A DNA stretch of 64,000 bases from Coniella vitis (Eukaryota; Ascomycota; Sordariomycetes; Diaporthales; Schizoparmaceae). Made by a program: the position numbers and the translations under genes. Shown piece by piece: positions 1 to 14,098 of the stretch. Where the stretch lies: positions 1,488,001-1,552,000 of the forward strand of contig WUJK01000002.1 in NCBI GenBank assembly GCA_011317545.1, in the 5' to 3' direction. The notes beneath the pieces were generated by a model. That model was not told the DNA's origin and searched no databases. It worked only from the letters and a program-made list of their open reading frames with translations. The first letter of the stretch is position 1. Every line of letters starts with the position of its first letter.

Positions 1-204
1 GGCGGCTTTGTCCATATCCAGGCATCCCGTGGGTTTCATGACGGCCAAAACACGGAAATGCGTCACAACACTCATATGAAATGGGTAGATGTGATACGAG
101 CAGGTCTTCTCATGCTATGGCCCAGATTCTTTGTGACATTGACCTGTACTCTCGCTGTACTGCTTACATATACGGCCAATTATTCCGTACTTGGCCTGTG
201 GGTT

Positions 205-1380
205 TTAAACATCAGCGAATATCCCAGCCATCTCTTCCCTCTGAACCGTCCGACGGTTGACATAGTGTCCCAAGATAGTGTCGCATCTTTCCGCCAATAC
301 ACAAGCTAAGAGATGTTTACAACACGGCGGTACGCTCGCGTCACTAGTACCGCTTATAGCATCATTGCCGTCTTGTTCCATTCCATTGAAGCTAAGACCG
401 CCAAAGTCATGGCTGTCAGGTAAATCTACTTCATCGTCTGCGTCATTATCATCATGATCATGATTATCCCGGCAGTCTGCACAGCAGGGGATACTCGTAG
501 TCTGTTGGTCAGTTGGGATATCATCAAATTCTTCTTGTCGTTGGCGAGATGGTGATGTTTCGGTTGATCGTGCTCCTGGCTGCTGCTGCTGCTGCTGCTG
601 CTGCTTTCGCTCTTCTTGTTTCTTGGTAGGCTGAATATTCATATGGACACCATCACCAGCGTTCGATACAGCTGGAAAAGCTGAAAAGGCAAACGCGGCG
701 CAGGTACAGTTCCACACGATGGTATGCACGGCGTAGAGTCTCTGGTTGTGATGAACGTTATGAGAGTCAGAATGCGCTTGTCCTGGCCCGGTTCCTAATC
801 CTGGTGATGCGTCATTGTGATGATGGTGGTGGTGGTAGTGGTATGGATTGGAGGAGACCTTTTGTGCAGAGCGGACGAGGTAGATGTGTGATAGGTCTTC
901 TGCAAGCTGCAAATGTGGCTGTTGCTGTTCTTGTTTTTCCTCTTTGTCCTGGCGGGGCTGCTGGTCTTGTGGTGCATGGTGGTTGTGGGTTTGCTGCTGC
1001 TTTCTCCGTGCAACGCCGTCGACGGCAACGGCAACGGCAAGACGTGTGACAAGTCCTCGGTCGAGAAGATCCAAAGCCGGCAGAAGAAGCGAAGGGAAGA
1101 GGACGTGCAGCGTCGTAAAGAGGTGGCGCGCAGAAGAGGGGATGTGGGCGAGCGGGTTGGTGTTGCTGGTTTTGTTGGCTGCTGCAATTGTTGCGATTGT
1201 GCTGCCGTCAAGACCTGCCGCTGGTGTAGGATGAGGGTTCGGAAGAGAACAAGCAATAGAAGAGAGGTCAGGCCGGATCTCACTGATGGCGTCGAGGACA
1301 GCCGTGAGAAGTCGCCGCGGCGTAGGCAGTCGTCGCTGTTGTTGCGACGAGGTGTCTGCTGATCGTGGTGGTGATGACAT
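205..1380 (-). CDS. SWS1: SWIM zinc-finger protein of the SWS1/Shu2 (ZSWIM7) family
   Basis: Single-exon gene of 391 residues. The SWIM zinc ligands are visible as WNCTC (Cys225, Cys227) and CCKHLLAC (Cys354, His356), giving CxC...CxH. The flanks (HTIVWNCTCAAFAFS and CKHLLACVLAERC) resemble human ZSWIM7/SWS1 and fission yeast Sws1. Family knowledge: these proteins pair with a Rad51 paralogue in the Shu complex and promote Rad51-dependent recombination in the nucleus. The N-terminal part has a hydrophobic helical stretch (residues ~90-120) and IYLVRSA, as in the family. The two halves of the finger are separated by about 127 residues of low-complexity sequence with a Gln run near 260 and an acidic Asp/His segment near 305-320; another Gln/Lys/His-rich block precedes the finger. 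Start chosen at the first ATG, giving MSSPPRSADT. The gene lies downstream of HEM13 on the same strand, 434 bp away. Family assignment is fairly sure; the length of the insert is the odd part. Confidence 0.75.
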   Translation of the reverse strand: MSSPPRSADTSSQQQRRLPTPRRLLTAVLDAISEIRPDLSSIACSLPNPHPTPAAGLDGSTIATIAAANKTSNTNPLAHIPSSARHLFTTLHVLFPSLLLPALDLLDRGLVTRLAVAVAVDGVARRKQQQTHNHHAPQDQQPRQDKEEKQEQQQPHLQLAEDLSHIYLVRSAQKVSSNPYHYHHHHHHNDASPGLGTGPGQAHSDSHNVHHNQRLYAVHTIVWNCTCAAFAFSAFPAVSNAGDGVHMNIQPTKKQEERKQQQQQQQQPGARSTETSPSRQRQEEFDDIPTDQQTTSIPCCADCRDNHDHDDNDADDEVDLPDSHDFGGLSFNGMEQDGNDAISGTSDASVPPCCKHLLACVLAERCDTILGHYVNRRTVQREEMAGIFADV

Positions 1381-1813
1381 TGTTGCGGTTGGCTTTTCGT
1401 CCCCTCAGCTGCTCTTCCCGCTGTCTTCCCTTCTTCTACGTTGTAAGCTATCCACAGCCATTTGTGACTCCGGCAATTCTAGTGTTGTTCGAAGAGGGCA
1501 GCTGGATTGGGCTTGGTTGGTGGTATGTCTAAGTGTAAGTACCAAAGACTAAGAAGGCTGAGTCGATCAAGGGCCGGAAAGGCGGGCCGAGCCACATGAG
1601 TACTGTTAATTTATTGCAGTTTCTTAGAATGCTCTTTCTCTGAGCTCATGAATTTAGGTTCTATTCTGTTTCGCTTGCGCTAATACACTTTTTTTTTCCC
1701 CTGCCCCTCCTTGATATCTATAATGTTATGATTCCTATATCTTGTTCTTTTTATTTCGTTTTTAATGCTTCTTACGATTTTCTGTATCGTCGTCTCATGA
1801 TTTCTTTCGCTCT
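1381..1813. other. Spacer between HEM13 and SWS1
   Basis: Holds the 3' end of HEM13 and the promoter of SWS1, both minus strand. A T-rich stretch near 1689-1700 lies just downstream of the HEM13 stop. No gene seen. Confidence 0.5.
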
Positions 1814-3176
1814 CTACACCCACTCCTTCGGCTCCCTCAGTATTTCTGTTAACCTGGCTTCACGGCTTCTCGGTTCTGGCTCGTACATGTACTTCCAGCT
1901 TGCCGTCAAGGGCAAACTCATGAGAATGCTCTCGACCCTTGCGCCAGGCGCGTTCAGTCCAAACGCCGTACCGCGATCATGCACCAGGTTGAATTCGACA
2001 TACTTGCCGCGCCTAATTTGCTGCCACTCCTTCTCCTTTTCGTTAAAGGGCATGTCCTTTCTGCGTGTTATAATGGGTATGTAGCCTGGTAGGAAGCTCT
2101 GCAGACCATCCTGGATAAAGGCAAACAGGTTCTCCTTGTCGGCCACGGTCTCATCCAGGTCGTCAAAGAAGATACCGCCGACACCACGGCACTCTCCACG
2201 ATGTTTGTTGTAGAAATACTCGTCACACCACTTCTTGAAACGTGGATAGTAGTCCTTGTTGTGTTTGTCGCAGACGTCCTTGAGCGTCCGGTGGAAGTGG
2301 ATTGCGTCTTCGTCGAAGAGATAGCTCGGTGTCAGGTCTGCGCCGCCACCAAACCACCATGCACCGTCGCTGCCGTCTGGGTTGGCCGTTTCAAAGTACC
2401 GGTAGTTGAGGTGCACCGTTGGCGCCATGGGGTTGCGCGGGTGCACCACCAAGCTCAGCCCTGCCGCAAAGAACTCGATTTTGTCTGGGATTTCGCCCGT
2501 TCCACCAATGTTTTTGTGATTTGCACGCATTTTTTCAATCGCCGGCTTGGGGAGGGTGCCGTAGACGACTGAGACACCGACGCCAGCCTTTTCAAAGACG
2601 GTGCCGTCCTGTAGTATGCAAGTGATGCCACCACCGCCCTCCTTGCGCGTCCATTCATCTTGTCTGAAGGAGGAATATTCACCGTCAACGGCGGCCAGGC
2701 CTGCGATGATGGTTTGCTGCTGCTCCTTGATAAACTTTTCCATACGCAGGCGCATGTTGGATTGCTCCGTCACGCCGGTTTCGCGCTTGTCGAGGGCGTC
2801 GCGTTCGGGAAGAGACATAGTGTCCAGTTGTGTGGGCGCGGTTTCAGCAAGCTGGAAAGAGGGGAAAAGAGCGGTAGGTCAGTCGCGTGTCTCTCCAAGG
2901 CGGGGCTGAGGACAGTCTGGGAAGGGGCCCTACTGTGGTGTAGAGGACCGAGGAGGCGAGGAGCAGGCCGGTTGCCGCTGTCCAGACGAGGTAGTTTGGG
3001 GTTGCAGGTGGCGCACGGGAGGCCGACTGGCCGGTAGAAGAGCTGGATGAAAAGGTGCGAGCGATGGGTGAGCGGAAAAGTGGTGAGGACGACAGCAAGG
3101 GTCGCGATGTGCGGGCTAGCCAAGGCCGAATTGAGCCGTGGGCGGCACAACGTAGAGCTCGGGTTGGCGTGGCCAT
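1814..3176 (-). CDS. HEM13: Coproporphyrinogen III oxidase, aerobic
   Basis: Two exons, 3176-2934 and 2851-1814, joined across an 82-nt intron (GTAGGG...TTCCAG, phase 0) to give 426 residues. The enzyme oxidatively decarboxylates coproporphyrinogen III to protoporphyrinogen IX in haem synthesis using O2. The family core is intact: NYRYFET, WWFGGGADLTPSYLF, HRGECRGVGGIFFDDLDE, GRYVEFNLVHDRGT and the C-terminal WKYMYEPEPRSREA. Exon 1 encodes an Arg/Ser-rich leader (MATPTRALRC...) followed by a hydrophobic segment (VWTAATGLLLASSVLY). This looks like a mitochondrial presequence plus inner-membrane anchor, as in animal CPOX, whereas the S. cerevisiae enzyme is cytosolic; that localisation is inferred. 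The start is the ATG that opens this leader; an in-frame ATG further upstream at 3341 would add 55 unlikely residues. It is divergent from ATG8 across 1.3 kb. Confidence 0.93.
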
Positions 3177-4520
3177 AGCTAGGGCGAAATGGAGGAGCAG
3201 CGGCGAGGCAGCTCTTAAAGAAGAAGGCTTGTTGAAACAGGAAGCCAAGGACGAGGCATGACACCACAATGGGAGCAGGCGAGGCAATGGGCGCGTCCGG
3301 ACCGAGAATCGAATGTTGTCGGACAGCAGTCGGCCAGGCACCGGGGCTGATCAGTTCGATGGCCGCTCTACTATGTAGTTCTTTGCGTCCCAAGTCTCCA
3401 CTGTCAGCTCACTCCACCTGTCCACTGAAGAAAGGGTCCCTGCAGCGTTTGTCTTTTGGAAAAGATGGGAGAGATTCTAGGGCATTTCATGATTCGTGAA
3501 TCAGCGTGAACAAGCTTCTTAGTCAGCTACTGTCTGGATTCACGTACTTCTAGAGAGAAGTGTCAGGCTTGCAGGTTCACTGCAAATACTAGTACAGCGG
3601 CTTCAGGGGGACCAGGCCCTAGCCCGGAATGCTGGCCGGGCGCTCCCGGTACCGGGACTTTGGGTACATAGTAGACTTCGTAGCACCACCCTATTGCTTC
3701 CGGCCGTGGGATGATTTGCCACTGGATATCTATGTAGATGGTCCGGGTAAGCAGGCAAGGTAAGCATTGCTGGGCGCCTTGGTATTTCGCTCCGGACAGC
3801 TGACAGCTCTATCAGCCCTCGCACTTGGTCTTGGAAATTTGCGGTAGGCAACGGCACCCACGAGGCTTTCCAGCATGCTATGGCCTCGTGATAGACAGCA
3901 AAAAAGGGGTCGGCTGTGGTAGCGGTTTGCGCTTTGGGAGGGACCAGAGCTGCTTTGCGTCATTGGCACTGCTTGCTTGTTCATCACTTGTCAGTGCTCT
4001 CTGACTGGCCAGCTGATCACTCGGGGCAAGGATGCCGAGGAGACGGCAAGAGCACATGAGCCGTCCCTGATAAGCGATAAAACCAAGGCCTGCCTATGAC
4101 TTTGGCCATCATCCCCTGGAGCCCCTCAGCCCCTCTCTGTAACCCATGCTGGCCTGCAGGGCCCCAGTCAGTCAGAGGTGCTTGTGAAGGCCGCCCGCCT
4201 ATCTCGTGTCAGGCGGCAGTCCAAAGACGCAACCAATTACCCCCCACCCGTCCGTTCTACTTGCCTACAACACTGACTGATTTACCTTTACTTCCTACAA
4301 CCCACCGCCTGTCCACCCATTCACTCCCTTTTCCATCGTGTTCCTGACCAACTGCATCGCTTCCATTGCATTTCAAGGTATGTTGCATCTCCTCTGCTTC
4401 GTTTTCCCATCTGCATCTGCTCGCATTCCCGTAGATACTGACCGACCCGCTGCAGGCTTACAGCAACACTAGACAACACCCAAACTCCACACCGCATCTC
4501 GGCCACCGTCGTCGCCCATC
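3177..4520. promoter_or_regulatory. Divergent promoter region HEM13 / ATG8
   Basis: 1.3 kb between two divergent starts. The ATG8 side is pyrimidine-rich from about 4225 to 4330, typical of fungal transcription start regions, and carries a probable 5' UTR intron (listed separately). Short ORFs here have no family resemblance. Confidence 0.5.
4378..4455 (+). other. Probable 5' UTR intron of ATG8
   Basis: TTTCAAG|GTATGT donor at 4378 and CGCTGCAG acceptor ending at 4455, with a TACTGAC branch-like sequence at about 4436-4442 just upstream. Removing it leaves a short leader before the ATG8 start. Inference from splice signals only. Confidence 0.5.
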
Positions 4521-5163
4521 ATGCCTTCGATGCGCTCCAAGTTCAAGGACGAGCATCCCTTTGAGAAGCGCAAGGCTGAGGCCGAGCGCATCCGCCAAAA
4601 GTATCTCGACCGCATTCCGGTGAGTCCATTTTCCTTCGAGCCGATCCATTAAGCCATCCCGCTGCTATACCGAGCCCATGCGTGGAGCTGATGCTTGCCC
4701 ATCACTCTCCACGTTTCCGTTGTGACCAACTACACTCGCCCAGTTCCTGAATCTTTGTAACGAGCTAACCGGCATACACTCCTACAGGTTATTTGCGAAA
4801 AGGTAGAGAAGAGCGACATCGCTGCTATCGATAAAAAGAAGTACCTTGTGCCAGCCGACCTCACCGTCGGCCAGTTTGTTTACGTCATCCGCAAGCGTAT
4901 TAAGCTGTCGCCCGACAAGGCCATTTTCATCTACGTCAACGAGCTGCTACCTCCTACAGCGGCTCTGATGTCCTCTGTGTACGAGGAGCACAAAGACGAG
5001 GACGGGTAAGTCACAGCCTTTGTCCTTTGCCCTGGTCCCTTTCCGGGAGTCAAAATCGTCGCGTGCAAGCCGAGTCCTTGAGGCTGACAAATCCGATGGC
5101 GACAGATTCCTCTACATTGCCTACTCGGGCGAGAATACGTTCGGAGACTTCGAATCTTTGTAA
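4521..5163 (+). CDS. ATG8: Autophagy ubiquitin-like protein Atg8
   Basis: Three exons, 4521-4619, 4788-5005 and 5106-5163, give 124 residues. The protein is conjugated to phosphatidylethanolamine and drives autophagosome growth and cargo capture. The sequence is classical Atg8: MRSKFKDEHPFEKRKAEAER, YLVPADLTVGQFVYVIRKR, LPPTAALMSS and YSGENTFG. The Gly after Phe (Gly119 from the first ATG, Gly116 from the second) is the lipidated residue; the following DFESL tail would be removed by Atg4. Two starts compete: the ATG at 4521 (A at -3) adds MPS, and the ATG at 4530 gives the MRSKF start usual for fungi. I list the first because scanning ribosomes would meet it in better context, but the second matches the family. 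Some substitutions (IYVNELL, YIAYSG) are less common than the usual fungal FVDEVL and YITYSG. The identity is certain. Confidence 0.96.
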
Positions 5164-7513
5164 AGGGGCACGACGATCCTCTCCTTCGAACGGACAGCAG
5201 GGTATTGCTTTGCTGCCTTGACGCCATGATTCCCCCTCGTTATGATGAATTTGCAAGCAGACTTCTTCGGCGTTTCTAGGTTGGGTTCGACCAGGGTAGT
5301 CTTGAAAGGATCAGGATGGCTGCAGGTCGTTTTTTGTTCTTGAATGCTATTTTGATTACGCACGCACAATGTTCACGATGATGTTGCGGGTCTATGCAAG
5401 CAGGGAGGCCCACGCACCATACAAAGAAGCGGAGGGGAGGAAGCGACTGATCCCTTGAGCTGATAGCCCAATGCGTCTGAGATGCGTGCTCAGGCTGAGA
5501 GATGTCGACAAAGAATGATGTTTGGTCCGTCGTATGCGTCTTCTCCGCGGGATTTACTATTCCCGTCTTGATGGATTGTCCTACCTTTTTACTTTTAGGC
5601 TTGCACAAGTGTACCTCGGAGAGCATATGAATAGTTCACTTTCCATAATTTGAGCAGGTAACCTTTCGGCCGATGGTGTCCACTGCAGGACAATTTAGGT
5701 GTGTGCCGTTGTTAGCTGTTAGTATCCCGCGTCTCGTCACTGCGACAAAAACTATCAGCCTGTCATAGTCGGCATAAATCAGTAGCATTGTAAAAAAAAA
5801 TCATAATCTTACCTGAAACCGTTTAGATGTCTATAGCGTGGGTGTTCACTATCCGTTCAAGAACGAGCATAGCCTGAGACTGTTAGGTACAGCAGACTAT
5901 ATTATACCACGCAGCAATAGACAGCCCAGGGTATATCTGCGCCTAATTCCTCAGTCCTCTACTCGCTGAACTAGTCCTTGGTTTAAAAAGAATTGAAGGA
6001 GATTTATCGTTTTAACAATAATAAATCCCTGGTAAACACTACCATTTGATACTCAGCGGACCACGCGGAAAGCCATTGCACTTACACTCACACTGTACTT
6101 GTGCCCTTTTGGAAATAAAAGCAATGTCTTGAGCATTTCACAAGGTGCACCAATCATTTACACATAGACATACAGACACATTGATGGCAAAATCTCAGGG
6201 GGTATACAATTATCAAGGAAAACGTTGCCACAGCAACCGTTGACTAGTTTGACTGGCAGCATACTTCCGTCAAAAAGGACGCAAGCAGCTACTTTCATGG
6301 TCAACTAAAACGGCAATGAGGAAAACCTAGGACAAGAGGTCAATGTTGTTTGATAATATCACCTCTCGCCAACCCATATATGGGTCGTTGTGCCGTTTGA
6401 CTTAGGAAATCAAAAACAATCGACCAGAGAGGATCGCTTTGACCCCGATCCGATCCCCTTTGAGCAACGAGCAGATGCAGAGTAGAGCTAGTGCACCAGC
6501 CGATCCTCGGCACAGAGCTTACATAGTACTTGGCGATGAAACGGGACAACCAGATAGCAGCCGCAAATCCAACACCGCCTTCCTACCGGAGTGTGGTACT
6601 CGATATAGAGAGCATTTGAAACATGCACAACTCCACCTATCCAACATCTTCTTTCCCATATCCAAATAACCCATGATACATCAACCACACCAAAAAAATC
6701 ACTCTCAACTTTTGTGTAGGGGCGGTTTTCGCCCGGGAAACCTCGCACCGATCTTTGTCCCCGGTTCTTCTGTTTCAGACGTCCCAATGGTTCTCTTCAC
6801 TTCTCGCCGTCCTCTTGACGCTGCCAAAGAAAAAGGAAAAAAAGGGGGAAAGGACAAGAACGCAACTTGAGTCCTCCATAAACGACGAAATTAAGTTTTT
6901 CCACCAGCATGATAATGCACCGAGCGTTGAGAAAACAATAAACACCAGACTCCATAGAAGTATGACGAATCGTAAGACCAATAACGATATCGTACATGTT
7001 GCGACGCAGCGTACTATTTTCACAGGGTATGTATAAGTCGCATCTTCTCGTCAATCATCTCATTTCTGCGTCTTTTGTGTGTGCACATTTATTAGTATCG
7101 ACTTGGCCGAGCTGAGTGAAGCGAGCAAGAAAGCAAGCAAGCCAAACGGTAGTATGTCGGTATAGCAGTCGTCTGCCACCGTGCACGCACCCTGAAATAA
7201 CACGCAAGCAATTTGGTTAATGAGAAACACTGTTCGCCATGTCATCTCGAGGGGAAGAGGACCCTTCCAGAGATGCGCGAAACCCAGCGATAGTGTCGTC
7301 CGTGTCTGTTGTGTGCCGCGTTATCCCAGTCTACAAGCCGCAGAATGCTTGCCCAAATAAATAAACCAAAAAAGCATGAAATCGAAAAGTTCAGGCGCCG
7401 ACATGCTGATGAGATCCGCAGTTGCAAGAGTTTCCCCAACGCCTGCTAGGAAAGATAGAATGCACTTCGAAGAACAAGACACAGCCGGAAAGAGGGTCTT
7501 ATGGGAAAAGGCG
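5164..7513. other. 2.35 kb convergent intergenic region
   Basis: Lies between the 3' ends of ATG8 (plus) and PtaB (minus). Only short ORFs without family resemblance are present. It should hold both 3' UTRs and terminators. I see no gene, RNA or mobile element. Confidence 0.5.
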
Positions 7514-10490
<2,977 letters not shown>

Positions 10491-11076
10491 TCGACGGCGC
10501 AGTGGTCGCTAGTACTGTTGTTGGAAAAGAAGATGGAGGAGGACGAGGCTGAGGTGCGACGCTGGCGAGATGCGTGGTTTGCGCAGCCTCGCAAAGGCGC
10601 GGAACTGGTGGTCGCGGGCAGCAAAAGCGGGAGTGGGCCGATGACGCTAGGCGCCAGACAGAGAAGGAGAGGCGACTCGGATGGGTTGACGTGGGCGTGT
10701 TGTGTGGTTTCGCGTTGGGTGTGATTCAGGACGAACGGGGGAGGAAATTGGTGGCCAAGGATCGTGGACAGGGTCGAGGCACAGGCCCCCGTGTGTTGGT
10801 GGAGTTAAGGATGGGCCTGAGCCGGCCGTGTCGCGCCAGGGAAGCGATCGTCGCTGGATTATGTACTGTATGCGTGCTGGGATAGCCGCGGGCCTCGATG
10901 CGACCAGGCGTGCTGAGCACAGTAGAGGCTAGCCAGACCCAAGAGAAAAGAAAAGAACGATGAGACGACAACTCGAGGTGGGTTGTTTGGTTCGGATGCA
11001 GCAAGGCAGGAGAGAGCAAACGGTGGGTGGCTGTCGTGGGTGGAAGTTGGGAGAGGATTGAATTAGGTGGGAGATA

Positions 11077-11123
11077 GGACAGGACAGGACAGGACAGGAT
11101 GGGATGGGATGGGATAGGATAGG
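11077..11123. repeat. Pentanucleotide repeat (GGACA)n(GGGAT)n
   Basis: GGACA repeated four to five times runs directly into GGGAT/AGGAT repeats, about 600 bp upstream of the PtaB start codon. Seen directly. Confidence 0.85.
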
Positions 11124-13611
11124 CTGGGGCTGGCCTCAGGTAAGTGAGTAAGGATTGGGGGAAAAGGAAAGAGAAAAGAGAGGGGAGGTGCGGTGCGGTG
11201 GTGTGGTTGATTTGGCGGGCGGTGGATGCTGCCGCTGGCTATTGCCTATTGCCGGTGGATGCTGTTGCTGGCTGCTGGCTGCTGGTCAGTTGAGCTGGCG
11301 CCGCAGCAGCAACAGAGCAGCACAGCAGAAGAAAGCTGGGCTGGGCTGGGCTAGGCTGGGTGACCTGGCTTTGGGCCAAAGGAGAAGGCCCAGAAAAAAT
11401 TGTCGTGGTCAAGGAAATGAAGAATGCGCCCGAATGCGACGGGACCAGCCAGGTCCAGTAGCAGGGTTTAGAGGTCAGAGTCGGCGGTCAAATTTGACGA
11501 CGGCGCACGCGACAGAGAGAAAAGAGTCAGTCAGCAAGGCAGGGCCAGGATAAAGAGAAAAATAGGTGCAGCTTGCTGCTGAGGGTTCCTGGCGTCGGGT
11601 GGTGGAGGCGGATCGACGTGTCGCAGGCCAGCAAAGGACGAGGAATTCAATCCAGGAGCAGCAACGGACCAAGAACGGAGCCTCAGGGGACCAGCAAGAC
11701 GGAACGGGGGCAGAGATGGGGTGGGAAAGCTAGCAACTATGGGTTTTGACTTCCAGGGCCACCTTTTAGTGGGTGATGCTGCTATTATGCATACGTTGTG
11801 CTATGCTGTACATGGTACACTGCTCTGTCAATTGCTAGCGCAGCCTGCTTACTTAGCTAGCCAAAACAGCAGCAAGACTAGGCTTATTAAGAAGCTCCTG
11901 ACTGATGACCAGCCAATCACAGATCCAGTTTTTGCCGCAAATGAGTCCAACGGAAGGGTCTAGGCCCATAAATATCCACTTAGCGAAGACTGATTCCCTA
12001 CCAGATACAGTGATATATGCATGCAAGTCAGCACTCGGCAGATGAGCCCAACGGTCAGAATCTGCAGATACATTGTTAGGTATCTGTAGTCTTGAGCTGA
12101 GCTCTCACCGAAATACTGCAAGAAACAGACATGCGCAGCAGGTGTCTTGTAGGCTCTATTTTCCAACCTGCAAGGTCGCCGAGGTTTCCCGTGGCCACGG
12201 TACCTTTGTCCCTTCTAAGATCAATAAAAGACTGCAATATGTCCTGCCGTTTGCCGATTACCTATCCCTCTTGCTGGGGCGTATGCGAGTTTTCGAGGAA
12301 TTATGGCGGGTTTCTCAAAACCGCGGTAGCTTTACTCCGCCAGCTGCGCAGCCAGAAGCCCTCGGTACAAGCATGTGCAATGCCATCACTCGAGATCGCA
12401 TGCACTTAAGGCATGTATGCATCAAGCTCGTATGCATTCCCACTGCCTGCCACACGCGCGGCTAAATTTTACACAGCACATGTGCAGGCGCAGGTTGGTG
12501 CCCAGGTGCCCCACTTCTGCTGGTTATAAAATTTCCATGGGAAAATTTGAGCCTCATCAATATTTATTCTCCCCTTCCCTTTCCACCCTTCACATCAGTC
12601 ACCAAATAAAGCCACAAAAACGGGCGAAACTCCAACCCCCCCAGCCCTTTCTTCAATGGACGCGCCGCTTTGCGTGTCTGCTATGGCAAGTTGTTTTGAT
12701 ACGGAGGCAAGGCAGTGCAACAAGACAAGAAGGTTTTGTTACCACCATGTCTTTGCTGCTCCAATGCAATCAATCAGCCAGCTCCACGCAGGCGGCGCGC
12801 TCAGCAGCGGCTGAGGGGGTGGTGGAAAAATCTTCTCCCAGATCCCTCCCATCTGTACGTGGCTCTAGCGGAGCAGACATTCCGCCTTTCGGGATGCCAC
12901 TCCATTCGGTGTTGCTTCTCTGGAAGAAAAGGTCCCTGCAGCGTGGTTGGGAAAAGCAAATTCGCAAGCCTCTGTTCCCCGGGGCTGTGCACTCGCCTCT
13001 CCATAAACACGACCAACAGCGACGAACGCGCAAGGTGAGCACCCACTCCTTCTTGGCTCGCCTCTTTACACACTACACATGATCCCCATCTTCTATGATG
13101 ACAACTTTTAACAATTGTCTTCTTTTCCCAACTGAATCGACCATGAAGAAGTCTAGTCTGTTCGGGTACCTCGCGCCGCTCTCGTGGTGGTTTGACGAGG
13201 CCTGTTACTTGCCAGTATTCTCTCTCTGATTGAAGATGTATCATGTCCTCTTCTTGGACATTTCTTTTGCCACAGAAACCATTCCTGGGTCACTGTTTGC
13301 TAACGTGGCAATCTCTCAACAGTTCTGCCGTTTGCTTGAACGATCCTGAACCCATCTGACCCAGCCAGCACTAATCTCTCCTGTAACGTGCAACTGCTTG
13401 CATTCCGTCTCAGGTTAGTACACCTACACTTTCAGTACATTGGCACCAGCTTCTTCCCCATGATTGCATGATGAAATTTCCATCACTATTCGCAGTTTCC
13501 ACTCGAGCTCCCGCTTCAAGCCTTTTAGGGAAGCAGATGAGAGGCAATCCTTCCTTGGATGTCTGATCGCAATCACAAACTCTTTGTTCTTTTCTGTTTT
13601 AGGTCGCCAAT

Positions 13612-13836
13612 ATGAAGACGCTGGACGCAGGCAAAGCTAACGAGTTTCTCCAGATCAGGACTATCCCATGTTATATGTTCCATATCGTTCCTCAATCCAT
13701 AGTAAAAGAAAGTCACAGGTAAGATACTAGAAATTTCGATTCGTAGACGGACGCACACTCTATAAACTTTTATTCTAGACAAATTAATAGGCCATACACT
13801 CGGCACCTAAATCCAATCATACTTACATCACTTTGA
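13612..13836 (+). CDS. Possible small spliced ORF, function unknown
   Basis: Exons 13612-13718 and 13779-13836 would encode 54 residues starting MKTLDAGKANEFLQ. The reason to list it is the splice pattern: an acceptor TTTTAG nine bases before an ATG with A at -3, then CACAG|GTAAGA and TTCTAG bounding a 60-nt intron that keeps the frame open to a TGA. Other acceptor and donor-like sites lie upstream, as in a multi-exon 5' UTR. I recognise no domain, and the ORF ends about 260 bp from the HbrB stop codon on the other strand. It could equally be part of a non-coding or antisense transcript. Low confidence. Confidence 0.2.
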
Positions 13837-14098
13837 AGACTCTTGTTGTACTTAATTTGATTCCGCTTGCGTGAAACTTTTCCATACCGTCCCAAGCAGC
13901 CCCATAAGAAGAAACCCGTCTCAAACACCCTGTCTCTGCTGTAAAATCATAATAACCTTGTAGTTCGTAAGGGTGTTCCCTTTGCCCCAGAATATACAAA
14001 TTCAACACCTACGCCTTGCAACACGCTCAATATGACCCATAGCCTGAGAGGGGGAAAATAAACACGAAACCAATCCAAAAATCATCTGTCCGTCTCTT

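Larger units (their letters stand above)
10491..14098. other. 3.6 kb region upstream of PtaB, no recognised gene
   Basis: Holds the PtaB promoter and probably a long 5' UTR (GT/GA-rich from 10500 to 11700), and further on the 3' side of HbrB. ORFs of 132 residues (11155-11553), 235 residues (12375-13082) and 147 residues (12801-13244, minus) are low-complexity or overlap each other and resemble no family. Around 12520-12660 there is a TATAAAA and a C/T-rich stretch like a promoter on the plus strand, followed by several good splice signals (donor at 13036, acceptors near 13412 and 13602). A transcribed small gene or non-coding RNA is possible; see the separate small ORF. Confidence 0.4.

Noticed and set aside
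12375..13082. 235-residue plus-strand ORF
   Set aside because: Composition is His/Arg/Ser-rich without any domain and it runs through a likely promoter and a splice donor; not supported as one coding exon.
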